Assembly (NCBI GenBank): GCA_026413225.1
Contig: CM048560.1
Location: forward strand, 14,588,001 to 14,652,000
Source of the DNA: Otis tarda
Taxonomy: Eukaryota > Chordata > Aves > Otidiformes > Otididae
Direction of reading: 5' to 3'
DNA length: 64,000 nt
The translations under genes were made by a program, and so were the position numbers. Positions 25,723-36,500 of this stretch are shown here, in pieces. The first letter of the stretch is position 1. Each line of letters opens with the position of its first letter. The notes beneath the pieces are model-generated. The model had not been told where the DNA came from, ran no database searches, and saw only the letters and a program-made list of their open reading frames with translations.

Positions 25723-25838
25723 TATTGGCTCTGAGCAACCTGATCTGGTTGAAGATGTCCCTGCTGCTTGCGAGGGCATTGGACTAGATGACCTTTTAAA
25801 GGTCCCTTCCAACCCAAACTATTCTATGATTCTATGAC
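25723..25838 (+). mobile_element. CR1 LINE 3' tail joined to the LTR
   Basis: It begins at ctctgagcaacctgatctgg, which corresponds to the last ORF codons and 3' UTR of CR1 (compare 60790-60910). It ends aaactattctatgattctatga. Only about 115 bp of CR1 remain, directly abutting the LTR with no unique sequence between them. Confidence 0.88.
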
Positions 25839-26215
25839 CAAGGATCATCTGATTATTTGTAGCGTGTCACTCCTGGTTTGTGCTCCATTTTTTTCCTTGA
25901 AGTTTCACACAATAATGGCAAAAAAACCCATTACATTCAAAATAAAGTTCTAAACATGTAACCTATTGGTAGAATGTGTTTGTATACAAATATGTACTTC
26001 TAGTGCTGCCTACATTCAGAATGTACATTCTTTGTATTTTACAACAGGTATGAAGGTCAGCAACTTGGAAATTTATAAGAAAAATCCTAAACATCATCAC
26101 AATGCATGGACAAATCTTCTATACTTAAGTACTAGAGAGTGCTCCTGTGCAGCTACAGAAGCTGCTTAGGTATCTTCTAAATGAGTTGATAACTTTATTT
26201 TTTTTTTTTCCCTAG
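25839..26215 (+). other. DPYD: DPYD intron 21, 3' end
   Basis: Unique sequence ends in a T14-C3 polypyrimidine tract and the AG acceptor of the 26216 exon. Confidence 0.6.
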
Positions 26216-26356
26216 GATGTAATTGGAAAAGCACTGCAGTATATTGGAACATATGGTGAGCTCTGCAACACAGAGCAAGTTGTGGCTCTGATTGACGAGG
26301 AAATGTGTATCAACTGTGGCAAATGTTACATGACCTGTAATGATTCTGGCTACCAG
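26216..26356 (+). CDS. DPYD: DPYD coding exon (equivalent of human exon 22): first C-terminal [4Fe-4S] motif
   Basis: This exon is 141 bp (47 codons, phase 0/0) and corresponds to human residues 923-969. It starts [16 protein letters not shown] and ends NDSGYQ. It carries the four-cysteine motif [11 protein letters not shown] (C-x2-C-x2-C-x3-C), equivalent to Cys953, 956, 959 and 963, which bind a [4Fe-4S] cluster in the C-terminal ferredoxin-like domain. In this dimeric enzyme the cluster passes electrons toward the FMN site. Asp949, the position of the human low-activity variant c.2846A>T (D949V), is Asp here, in LIDEEM. The acceptor is a long T tract ending ccctAG and the donor is GTaaga. 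A stop lies in frame only in the surrounding intron, not in the exon. The call rests on exact collinearity with the family. Confidence 0.97.
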
Positions 26357-29095
26357 GTAAGAGCACAGCTGTAATTAGCAGAAAGGCACGATGAGTTATC
26401 TATGTTCTGCTGGGAAGAAAGAATCCACCTTCTGTTGATGAGCAGGTGGTAAAAACAGATGTCTAAAATACCGGATTTGAACTCCGGCATACTCCCAGGC
26501 TATGCCACACAAGCCCTACCTGAGCTGTTTGCACAGCAGTGAGAACACTGCCCTTCTTCTGGAGGGCTATACAGAGTGTACGCATCTCGCTGACTCGCTC
26601 TAGGTCACTCTCCCCCTCTCTCCCTAACTGCAAGTGGGAAGTGGGATTCTTTTTAAGAGGAAGAAAACGAAGGAGACTCAAGTCAGATGGCAATAAATGT
26701 AGTTCTTTGATGGTTTTCAAGTACATGAGGGAGAAAGGGAAGAATGCATCCCTTCCTACCAAGGGGATGCAGGAAGACAAAAGCTGTTCTTATTGCCAAA
26801 TAAGAAACCTAGTCCTTGTTCTATCAGTGTAACTGAACTTGAACTAATTCAGGTTTCAGGCAGGTGGGTTTTTGTTTTGATCTTGATTGAGGTACAAATC
26901 CTTTCTCCAGGATAGCTGCCAGAGTTGAGAGCAGCAGGCTGAAGTCTGCAGAAATCATTGTGCCCAGAAAATAGCACAATTTTGAGCTGGAGTTCCTGTT
27001 TGCAGCAAAGTATTTCTCTGATTTATGCTCAGTACAGTAACATAAGTTGTATGAAATGTATCAGCATTTTTACATGCTATTCCTTGCCATGTCCACTGGA
27101 GCTGATGGACTGGTGCGCAGTAAAAAGGGCAGTACAGGAAGACATATCTTCTTCTAGAAAACCAAATTACAGTCTTAGCATAACCTCCATGGAATCCAGT
27201 ATGCAATAAGCAATGCTTTCTACGTGAATTTTCTCATGCATCCCAGTCTGAGAATAGTTTGTTAGAAACGAATACTTTAACTGAGCACCAAGTTTCCTCT
27301 GAGCACAGTGACCTTTTTTCTATCATTAGTTCAGTCTAATCAATAGTAGGTCTGATGAATTTAACTACATACAGTCAAAGAAAGAAGTCTTCCCATTTAA
27401 AATTAACTCCTTCAATCAAAACAAGTGTGTCAGAGCAAATGTAGGCATGCTTTTTCCACTGATATGAGAAAACTAATGCTGCATTTGTAGCAGATTAGAT
27501 TATTACAGTAACCTTTTAACTGTCTAAATTTCTTCTTGACACTGTAGTCTTCACCTTCCATCAGATTTCCCAGTGAAGGGGAGAATATAGCCCTTGGGGA
27601 GCAAAAGACTGTGTTTATCGTTTAGTAAAACTTTATTTTCTATAACCGGAAAAAAAATCGGCACCGGAACAACCAAAGTTGAAAACCCCAGGAGGTTTTC
27701 TAAGCACAAAAAAAAAAAGTTTTTCCTTAATTAATTAAGGAAATTGAAAAGAAATTAATTGCAAATACATTCTTAATAAATAACTCCCCCTTCAAAATAG
27801 CATCTGCTTTATGCTTCTCTTTGTTTCAAAAATATCCATGCTTCTCCTCGGAGCTATTACCTTGTATGACTCCAACAGAAAAGCTTGCCTTAATTTAAAG
27901 TTAGCACTGTAGTCCTGACTTCCTCTCCCTCTTTGAACTCTCTTTCAAGATGTGTATTGTTGTTAGGGAGAGAGGAACCAGTCCTCCTTAAAGACTCACA
28001 AACCAAAGCTCTCTTTGTGCTCAGGCTAAAGTAAAACTTGAAGATTCAGGGCAGTTAGTACCTACATCATTCCCTTACTGGTTGCTACAGCAGCTTCTGT
28101 GCTTTCCTAGTAGTGAAACCCCCAAATGCTGTGTATCTGCCTTTGGAGCCAACCTGCAGCACCACTTAGTGCGTCCCATCTCCTCCCTGGCTCCCCCAGT
28201 TGCTGACGATGGTTAGGGAGATTTGCTAAGGCACCATTTGTTTGCAGAGAAAGAAAAGTTCAGCTTTCAGGCCTGACTTTTCCTTCCTAAAACTCTTCAA
28301 AATAGATATTCAGTGGGTTGTGGGTTTTTTTTGTTTGGTTGGTTGGTTCTTTTTACTTTTCTAGGCTTGCTTCTTAGATACTGAAGCTTTTGTGGTTGTA
28401 TGATGCTTTTGTTTTTGCTTTTAATTGCCATTTCCATTATACCAGGAGCTTATTTAATTGAGACTGCAATTGTTATTTCACATTCAAATACACTTATCAC
28501 CCTAATTGGTAATGAGGATTCACTGCATGGAAACGTGAGAACTAAAGCAAGCTCTGCCTGCCCAAAACTCAGATATCCCTTTCGAAGATTTGCAAAGGAA
28601 AATAAACATACAAGGCACAGCATGCTGTGTTTTTCTTTGCTATTTATTAAATTAGATTGTTTATGCTGTGCTGAAAATAAAAGTCAAAAGAAGGCATTGT
28701 GGCCCGTGTTGTGCTGAAGCCATATAGACGTGGTCTGGTGTCTGCTCTGAATCAATAACCCTGGCAAATTGCTGTCTCACGGAATATTTCCTTCACACGA
28801 AGGAGCAATATCCCTCTGGGAGTTCAAATATCATAGGCCAAAGTCCTCCTTTTGTAACCAGCCCTTGTGACCTGAGAGCTTTCGCCGAGATATAATTTGG
28901 CCCATATTTCTAACTTTAAAGTGTTGAGAGGGGGGTTGTTTTCTTCCCTGCCAGCTGAACAGTTGCTATAGCTGCAGTGCAGAATCACACCAAGATGTCT
29001 CCAAGTGCTGTAGCACAGGAAATGCAGACACTAAAATGGGAGCAATTTTGACCTTTTCCGTGAGTGACATCAATAATGTTTATTCCTGTTTGCAG
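26357..29095 (+). other. DPYD: DPYD intron 22
   Basis: A 2739-bp intron between the two Fe-S exons. It contains a 22-bp perfect palindrome at 27722-27743 and T/G-rich stretches near 28325. No recognised repeat family or extra exon was found. Confidence 0.75.
27722..27743. repeat. Perfect 22-bp AT-rich palindrome
   Basis: tttccttaattaattaaggaaa reads identically on both strands and lies just after an A-rich run. Confidence 0.85.
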
Positions 29096-29266
29096 GCTAT
29101 CCAGTTTGATCCCCAAACCCACCTGCCCACGGTTACTGACAGCTGTACAGGCTGCACCCTGTGTCTCAGTGTCTGCCCTGTTATCGACTGCATCCGCATG
29201 GTTTCCAGGACAACACCCTACGAACCAAAGCGCGGGCTGCCCTTAGCTGTGAACCCTGTGTCTTGA
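29096..29266 (+). CDS. DPYD: DPYD terminal coding exon (equivalent of human exon 23): second C-terminal [4Fe-4S] motif and stop
   Basis: This is the last coding exon: 56 codons plus TGA, after the acceptor tattcctgtttgcAG. It matches human residues 970-1025 with no length change. It begins [15 protein letters not shown] and contains [12 protein letters not shown], equivalent to Cys986, 989, 992 and 996 plus the usual proline, which is the second ferredoxin-type [4Fe-4S] site. The protein ends [12 protein letters not shown]. Translation from an upstream in-frame ATG at 29036 runs through the acceptor, so those first 20 residues are intronic and not part of the protein. With the two preceding exons it completes domain V of the enzyme. 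The gene appears functional: all eight cluster cysteines and all three splice acceptors are intact. Confidence 0.97.
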   Translation, partial: AIQFDPQTHLPTVTDSCTGCTLCLSVCPVIDCIRMVSRTTPYEPKRGLPLAVNPVS

Positions 29267-29419
29267 GGTGATCAGTCCAACAGCTAACGTGAACTTTACA
29301 CTTGTTTGATGCAATTGATTTGCTTTCTAATTAGTGCCTGAAAATCTACTCTTATAAAAAAAATGTAATATTGATAGCCATTACAATGGACACCGGCTTT
29401 TCTAGTTATTATTTTTACA

Positions 29420-29425
29420 AATAAA
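29420..29425 (+). promoter_or_regulatory. DPYD: Candidate proximal polyadenylation signal AATAAA
   Basis: A perfect hexamer lies 154 bp after the DPYD stop, in very AT-rich sequence. The downstream element is only T-rich and not GT-rich, so it may be a weak or alternative site or a chance match. Confidence 0.3.
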
Positions 29426-30540
29426 TATTATTTTTACAATTAAGTTTTGAAATTACAGAAAGGCAGCAATTAGTCATAGCTGTCTGTTGTCCACTATTTG
29501 AAGTGTAACTTTATCCTTATAATTCCTGCTGTAATTTCAAAATGTCTTTATAGACTCTTTAATCTCTATGTATTTTCTGGCTGTAAATATAATTAAGAAA
29601 GCATTTTTAATGAACTACAAATCAATGTACAAGCTAACTGTTTTCAAGGAGGCATTTTGTAATTAAACATTACATTTAGTTTTAAAAGAGTTTCTTAGAA
29701 GATGTAATTAACTACATAGCATTCCAACAAAGCAATGTGGCTTCTATTTTTCTATGGGAAGAAATGAAAGGGAGTTTAAAATAGGATGTAAGAACTGGAT
29801 TAATCACTTTCAACTACTAGAGCATATGGTAGTGTGTTTTTATAATCCTTTCTAATTCTTTCTCACACTAGTTACTTTATAGAATACATTTCTGTGCACT
29901 GACACATGCTGGACTCTTCAGATTTGTGTGTTGCATGGGTAGCTTGATGGTTACTTTTTCTCCCCCAGTGAACACTCATAACATCTCTCTAAAAATTGTT
30001 AAACTGGCTTATTATGAAGTCCAGGTTGCATTTCAGGATTCTGAGATGTGACAACATTTTTTGCTCCAAGCTCATCCTCTAAATAACTTTTTAATTGTGC
30101 CAATTAATGTTCCAGAATGTACACGTTACAGGTCAGAGATCTGATTACGTGCAAATGTCTGCATCCTGCAGACAACGTTTGCCAAACACAGACACATAGG
30201 GCAAACTGGCAAGATGATTTCCCCCAGTGCCAATTCTTCATACTTATTGGTTATGTATGGTTATAACAGTTTCACAACCAAAAAAAAAATAGATTTGTCT
30301 TTCTTGCTGAATGATGTCTCAGTTTTAATCCATTTTTCATTCACAGTAGGAGCCTTCTAATATGAACGTATTACTGTCTGCTTTACTCCACTTAGGAATA
30401 TAAAGCTTTTAGTTTCATAATAATAATGAATGATCTATCAATTCAATTTATTCTACCATATATTGTGATCAACAAAAGCTTTGATTAAAAATATACCCTG
30501 ACTTTTGTTTCTTGATTTATGAGTTGTGCACTAAATTATA

Positions 30541-30546
30541 AATAAA
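30541..30546 (+). promoter_or_regulatory. DPYD: Candidate distal polyadenylation signal AATAAA
   Basis: A perfect AATAAA lies 1275 bp after the DPYD stop and is followed by a GT-rich downstream element at about 30560-30575. This is the best-supported transcript end from sequence alone. Confidence 0.55.
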
Positions 30547-30565
30547 TGTTGACACCAACTTGGGT

Positions 30566-33500
30566 TTGTTTGGCAGGCAAGTTTCATTTACTAACAGATT
30601 TTTCTTGTAGAGGCTTGTCAGGTGGTATTTCATGATCTCTGAGATTCACTACAGGAATCATCAATGAGTTAATTCATGTGTACATTATTCCATTAATTGC
30701 CCACAGTGCAGAATGTAGCATGCTCTTTGCCCCTCTCTGGCACCTCTTTGTCTGCCTTTGACCTGTCTCCTTTTGCATTCCTTCCCCACACGCACACACT
30801 TAAGTGCACACATATGAACACTCTGTGTCACTCTAACATTTTGAAGTGTCATTTCATTCAGTATCCTTGCTCCACTAACACTGTTTTGCTGACACTTTGG
30901 GCTTGCTTGATGAGATCCCTTGGCAGGTGCAAGCCCAATGTCTCCATTAATAGCTTTCTCTTCATACTTTAATTTTTTTCTCTTCATCACTGTGGATTTT
31001 TCACACTCGGATGAAAACAGGAACAGATAGTCATACTGCTTAGAAAATATTTGCCTGAAACTTTAAAGCTCTTGATCTTGTGTTAGTTTCTCATCTTACA
31101 TGAGCTATAGCGGACTCGGGAAGAACAAGCTGTTTTCTGAATGTTAGGGGCAAGTTTGGAGAGTCTCTGCATGTACCTACTGCATGTACCTCTTCCAAGG
31201 AGCTAGCTGGCAAGCAGCATGCCCTTGAGTGGAGCAGAAAAAAACATCAAAATCAGATTGTCTGCAGGTAATGTTTTATGTGCTCAGTTAGCAAATGCAA
31301 GGAAAAGTACCTATGTTCTCCCAGGTTGGTACCGGGTACTTATTTTGTATCCTACCTACCACAAACCCCAAGGGTGAGAGGCGCTGCGTCACCAGCGAGT
31401 GAACTGGCCAGCTTCTCCAGGTTTTTTGTTCCTGCATCGTCAGACTCGATTACCTTGCTATCCTGAAGGCATCGTATCTGGTAGTGTGGCTTTTTGTAAA
31501 TACAGGACAATGCCAGGAGAACTAATTTAAGTAGTGAAACATATGCACATCATAAATATAGCAGCAAAATTAGAGCTTTTTCTAGGATATTCAGTAGTTG
31601 CAGGACATTCCAGTATTCCCAAGTAGCTATAAAGTAATCTGTGGAGTAGTAAAGACATTATTTGTGAATCAAGACTATAATCAAACCGCAGAAGGAATAA
31701 CAGGTTATATTATGCACGTTTCTTTCTCACTACCCACCCTCTCCCCCACTCTTGTTCTGTCAAATCCATTAAGAGTTTCAGGAAATGCATTCCCAAAAGA
31801 ATGTGAATACTTTCCTACTCTGACAATCAACAATAATCTGCATGTTGCGGGAACTCAGAGAAATGGCCGCATTTAGCTCTCCTGCAGGACTGTCCTTAAG
31901 TCCTCAGGGTAAAGCAAGGTGTAAACAGGTAGGGGAGAGAGACACAAAGGACATATTCCTGGGTTTTATAGGTTTTCACATCTGTCTTGGGGAATCCATC
32001 CCATTCAGCATCTCCAAGAGCCAAGGAAACAAATTAGAAAAATCTGGTCTATTCTGCAAATGCTGTAGCCAGTTATTAAAAAAGGAATATGAATTTTCAA
32101 AGTGTAAAAGATTCCAAATGAAGCTCATATATTTCAGTGATTTAGTTGCACATTTAAGGAATTATGTATTATTAAAGACATGCTGGGCGAGATCCTGCAG
32201 CCCTAGCCCTTGCAGTTTTTAGACATGTCCTATTGATTACTATTATAAAATACTGTAAACTATGTTTGACAAATTAAATTATGATAGAAATGCCATAGCT
32301 CATCCTCCAGTAGCACATTCTTATTCACATCATATTCCTGAACAGAAAAAGCTCCCCATGTTCAGTGTATGCTCTGCAGTCCAAGAAATACTTGAAAAAG
32401 CTGCCAAATCCGCTTGTGTGAATCCCAGTGCACTCATACATGTTCATTGGAAAAAGAGATGTTTTGCCTCGCTAACAGACTATACAGGCAGTTTGGTTTT
32501 TGGCCTCTAGGATGAACAGACATAATATTTCCAAGGCACTGGATTGGCAACATTAATAGCCACATTTGAAAAATTACACAGGATTTTTTAAATACATAAT
32601 TTCCTGATTTAAAATGAAATATTAATTCAATCTCATAGCAAAATTAAAACTAGCCTTTGTGCATTAATCTGATGGGTAGCCTGTATCTCCAGTGTTGAAG
32701 CCAATGTGCATGTATACTGCTCCTTGCTCTGCTGCTTTACCAGCTGCTAGAGGAAGCCTTCTTTGCAGACGCCCATTTGCTCAGTTCATAAAATTTGGCA
32801 GGAGCAAAATGCAAGTTACCTGTCTAGAATCACTGCCCCTCTTTGTTGTCTCATGGGGGACACAGGGCTTTCCACCATGTGGTCTCTGGGAGAGGTGACT
32901 TGGCAGCTGCAGAGTGGCTTGCTGTCGTGTCTGCAGTCTCCCTGCCTTCCAGCACATATTACTGTCACTTTTGGCTCCTCCAGCTTTGTTCTCTTTAAGC
33001 TTTTTATCTCAAAGTTGCAAAAGTGATTGCTAGGGTCAAGGCAAACTATCCAAACCCCAGCTGAGTGCCATCAACCCCATCCCTCATAAAACCACTTTGT
33101 TTAACACAATCCAGGACTGTAGCCTTAGAAATACAAAATTAAGCATAGATATTTTCTACCAATAAGGAGATCCTGCCAACATATTCTGTATGTATGGTTC
33201 ATTATTTATCTCCTGTAACATGGGGTTGGGCATGTTAAAATTTTATATTTTTCAACATGTTTCCTAGTAGAAAATACTTTTTAAAATTAAATATTTATTT
33301 TATTGGCAAAGATTTCACTTCACCAGGCTGCTCCACTTCTTTCATGAACTGTGGAAGATAGGTTTTCATTGGCAACATCTGGCAACCTGGCAGATGCTCT
33401 CAGCACCTGGATTGGTAACTTCAGAGTTGCTTCTGGGTCTTTCATATAATTAGTCTGCTTATGGGCCATCTGGGTCGCTTTGTCTTTGCTGTTGCCGTTT

Positions 33501-36500
33501 CCTTTCTTTTCTGTGGAACTGTAAGCTCTCCAGTTATTTCTCCAGGAGATGAGTTTTTAATAACTGTTCCTCTAGTTGATCTGCCGGGTCTTGGCAAATG
33601 TCCACACTGGCTTGCCCAGGAGCAGAGACCCTGCTTTTATCCCTCCTTCTTTCTTGGAGGTCTGGATCTGCCCATCATGATTTGTGATGTGGGAGCAAAG
33701 CTGCTCATTGCTACCAAGCGGTAAAGCTGGAGGTCAGCGCCGCAAGTGGACATGCATCGCCTCTGCGCAAACAAAGCCCTAAACAATCTCAGATCTTCAC
33801 AGTAAACACGCACACACATGCGCGCTTGCACACACACTCCTCTTCTAGTTTAAGCAAACTGAAGTTACCACAAGGAAATGCAATGTTAATTTTCTGTAAA
33901 AGAACTGCAAGTTGTTCAGCTTTACCTCGATATGCCTACCTGGATGCTTTCAGACACTGGGGCTGGGCAATGTATGTGAATTAACTTGGACTGAGCGTTG
34001 GAACAGGAGAAAGTCCTTCCTGCCATGGCTTAGCAGCTGAAAACCATAGCTGTTCAGCTACGGTTTAGCTGTTCAGCTAAACACTAGCTAAGGATAGCTA
34101 TCCTTTGCCAAACACTGACACACCTCTGAACTCCTTGGGGTTTCTTGTGGTGCTGTACAAATATCGGCTGTGTCGCATACACTCAGCATTGCAGCGCAGC
34201 TGAGTACAGGGCAGATTCCCTGTGCTCTGCAGAGAGCTGCGTTTGCACCTTACATGGAGGGGGGCTTCCTCTGCGGGGATGGCTACGGCGTTGCCCTCTA
34301 GCCTCCAGTACTCATCTGTCTATCAGGCATGGACCTTTCCATGTATTGGCAACCAGGAGCCTTAAGACAAAGGCAGCAAATAGTTTCAAGATGTCGCTCA
34401 CCCATTTTTGGGGTACTATGTAACATTCAGGAGAGTCTTAATAAATGATTTTCATACGAGTTGAACAAAACAGCTGCAACCATTGATCTGCCTTTTTATT
34501 TTAAGACCAAGCAGTTTTCTTCTTCCTCATATCAAGTCAGGCTATCGTTAAAACTTGCTCCTCAGTATTACTGCCTTCAACAGTGAGAGCTCTTTTGTTG
34601 CATTTCACCCAGGAAAGAGGCAGCCAGTATCAAATGCCTCCAGTGGGCAATTCACACTGGTAATTGCCAGTGAGAGTCACACACCTCCCACTAGAGCTAA
34701 TCATCATCCTAATGGGCATTTTTCTCACCTGTTTAGTCTAGAGACTACTTCTCATCACAGCTTTTACTTAGTGGAGACAGGTTTAGGCCTTGTCACTGAA
34801 GTTTTCATATTCAGTTGTTGAGAAATAATGTTTCATGGGAATCGAACTCCTGTTCTGCAGATTAGATGGCTTGCAGATAAAAGTCACCCATTTTGTTTGT
34901 GCAGGTGCATGATGCCGAATTTTGTAAGTCTGAGCTCAGTAAGGGGAGTCAGTGCCTTCTGTTCCTCCTATGGGTGTGCTATATTCTCTTTTATTTATTT
35001 TAGGCAGTTCGTGATGTGGACTTTGACAAATCTCGCTATAACAAAAGGGAGCCAAAGTGACTGGAAGTGATCCTGCGCTGTGACGTAGGGCTCCAGCCTG
35101 ATGAAAGCATTGGGGCTGGGCAGCGCCATATTGTGCAGGGGCTGCCACAGGCCCCTCTGAAGGCGGAGCGGGCACTCCTCATTCCTTTGCTTTGGCACAG
35201 GCTTTAGTAATAATTTGTCTGGCCTCTGCACTGCTGGCAAGAGCACAGGTCACCATTTGTATCACTATAATGTTAAAACAAAAACAAGGATTCCTTATTG
35301 AAGTCTTTAAGAATTATTATTTTTAAACAAAATCATGTGAAATGCAAGTGAAAAGAATATAAAGTGCTAAGCACAATTATGTCTTCGTATCTGGGCTGGC
35401 GCTGCAGTGATTTCCCATGCAGTCACCTGCTTTGTAGCTGCAGGAACTTCCCATTGTAACACATTTATTTGCTGGTTCACCATCACATGCAGAGCAGCCT
35501 TTCTAAAGAGCCCCATGCTGCAGTCTGTGGATCTTTTCTTATGATTGTGCATAGGTAAACCCCTTTCATAAGTTTTATGAGGTGCAAACATATATGCTAT
35601 TTTATGCTGCTAGCCTATTTATTGGATTAGCTTGAGGATTTGATGCGAAAGCTTAAGATGATACTGAAAATACACATCACTTCTATTGTAGCTAAGAAAA
35701 TCAGCTTTAGAATTAGAGAGACCTTGTATCAGGCATTATGTATAGCCCTTTAGCTTTTTAGCATGGCTGTTCTTTGTTGCTATAGCAACCGAATTAACCA
35801 TTTCATTAATATAATGGAATAAACCACATTTATTCATTTTTACACTCACGGGTAATCCACATTCAGCTTTCAGCATACTTGTCAAGCTGTGTCCCTTTCA
35901 CCTCAGCCCCAGATTTTTCCTCAGCATTGCCAAAGGGCTTTTATTTGTATTTTTTTCTTGTTGTGGAAAGACTGAGCTGTTGTTTTTGAAGACGATTATA
36001 TTTTTTGTAATTAAATTTACTTTCATTTCCTTGGCTAGCTTCTGTTTAGCATCCCTTAAGTGGAAAAGCAGACTTCACAGGCAGCATTCAGTGCAGAGAA
36101 GTGGTGTTCTTCGCATCAGAAAAAAAAAATCATTTAAAATAATGAAAAAACCTCATGCCTGTGATCAGCTTGTAGGCTAACTTGGCGTGATGTGTTCTAC
36201 TGTAAATACTAAGAGTACTCAGCTATGTATGCTGCCCAAACAGTCGTGTTGCTGAACTGTGGTGTTAAAAGCAGATGGAGTGTTACACTCTTTGTTTACC
36301 CTGGGTTTAATGTTTCCCAAGCCGTGCCCACACGTTGTAATGGTTATTTAAATAATAGCTTAATTAAAATAATAAGTCTGCCCATCAGCACAAGGAAGCA
36401 GACTACTCCCGTGCACAGGCACAGGCAGGGGCAGTGTCTGCCCTGTTTGCATTGCTCTTCTCAAGCTCTCAAGTTGCTGGTGCTGCCCTTGCGCTTGCTC

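Larger units (their letters stand above)
29267..30565 (+). other. DPYD: Probable DPYD 3' untranslated region
   Basis: AT-rich DNA without open frames or recognised repeats follows the TGA. Two AATAAA hexamers are candidates for the end: 29420-29425 (3' UTR about 0.18 kb) and 30541-30546 (about 1.3 kb). The distal one is followed within 20 bp by a GT-rich stretch (ttgggtttgtttgg) and gives a length similar to the human DPYD 3' UTR, so I prefer it. The end coordinate is inferred. Confidence 0.6.

Noticed and set aside
29036-29095. In-frame ATG upstream of the last DPYD exon
   Set aside because: The 20 residues before AIQFDP are intronic, preceding a good acceptor; the preceding exon joins at 29096 to continue the protein.
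33461-33724. 87-codon frame with a hydrophobic N-terminus like a signal peptide
   Set aside because: The signal-like start is suggestive, but the rest has no pattern and a minus frame overlaps it. Not enough to call a gene.
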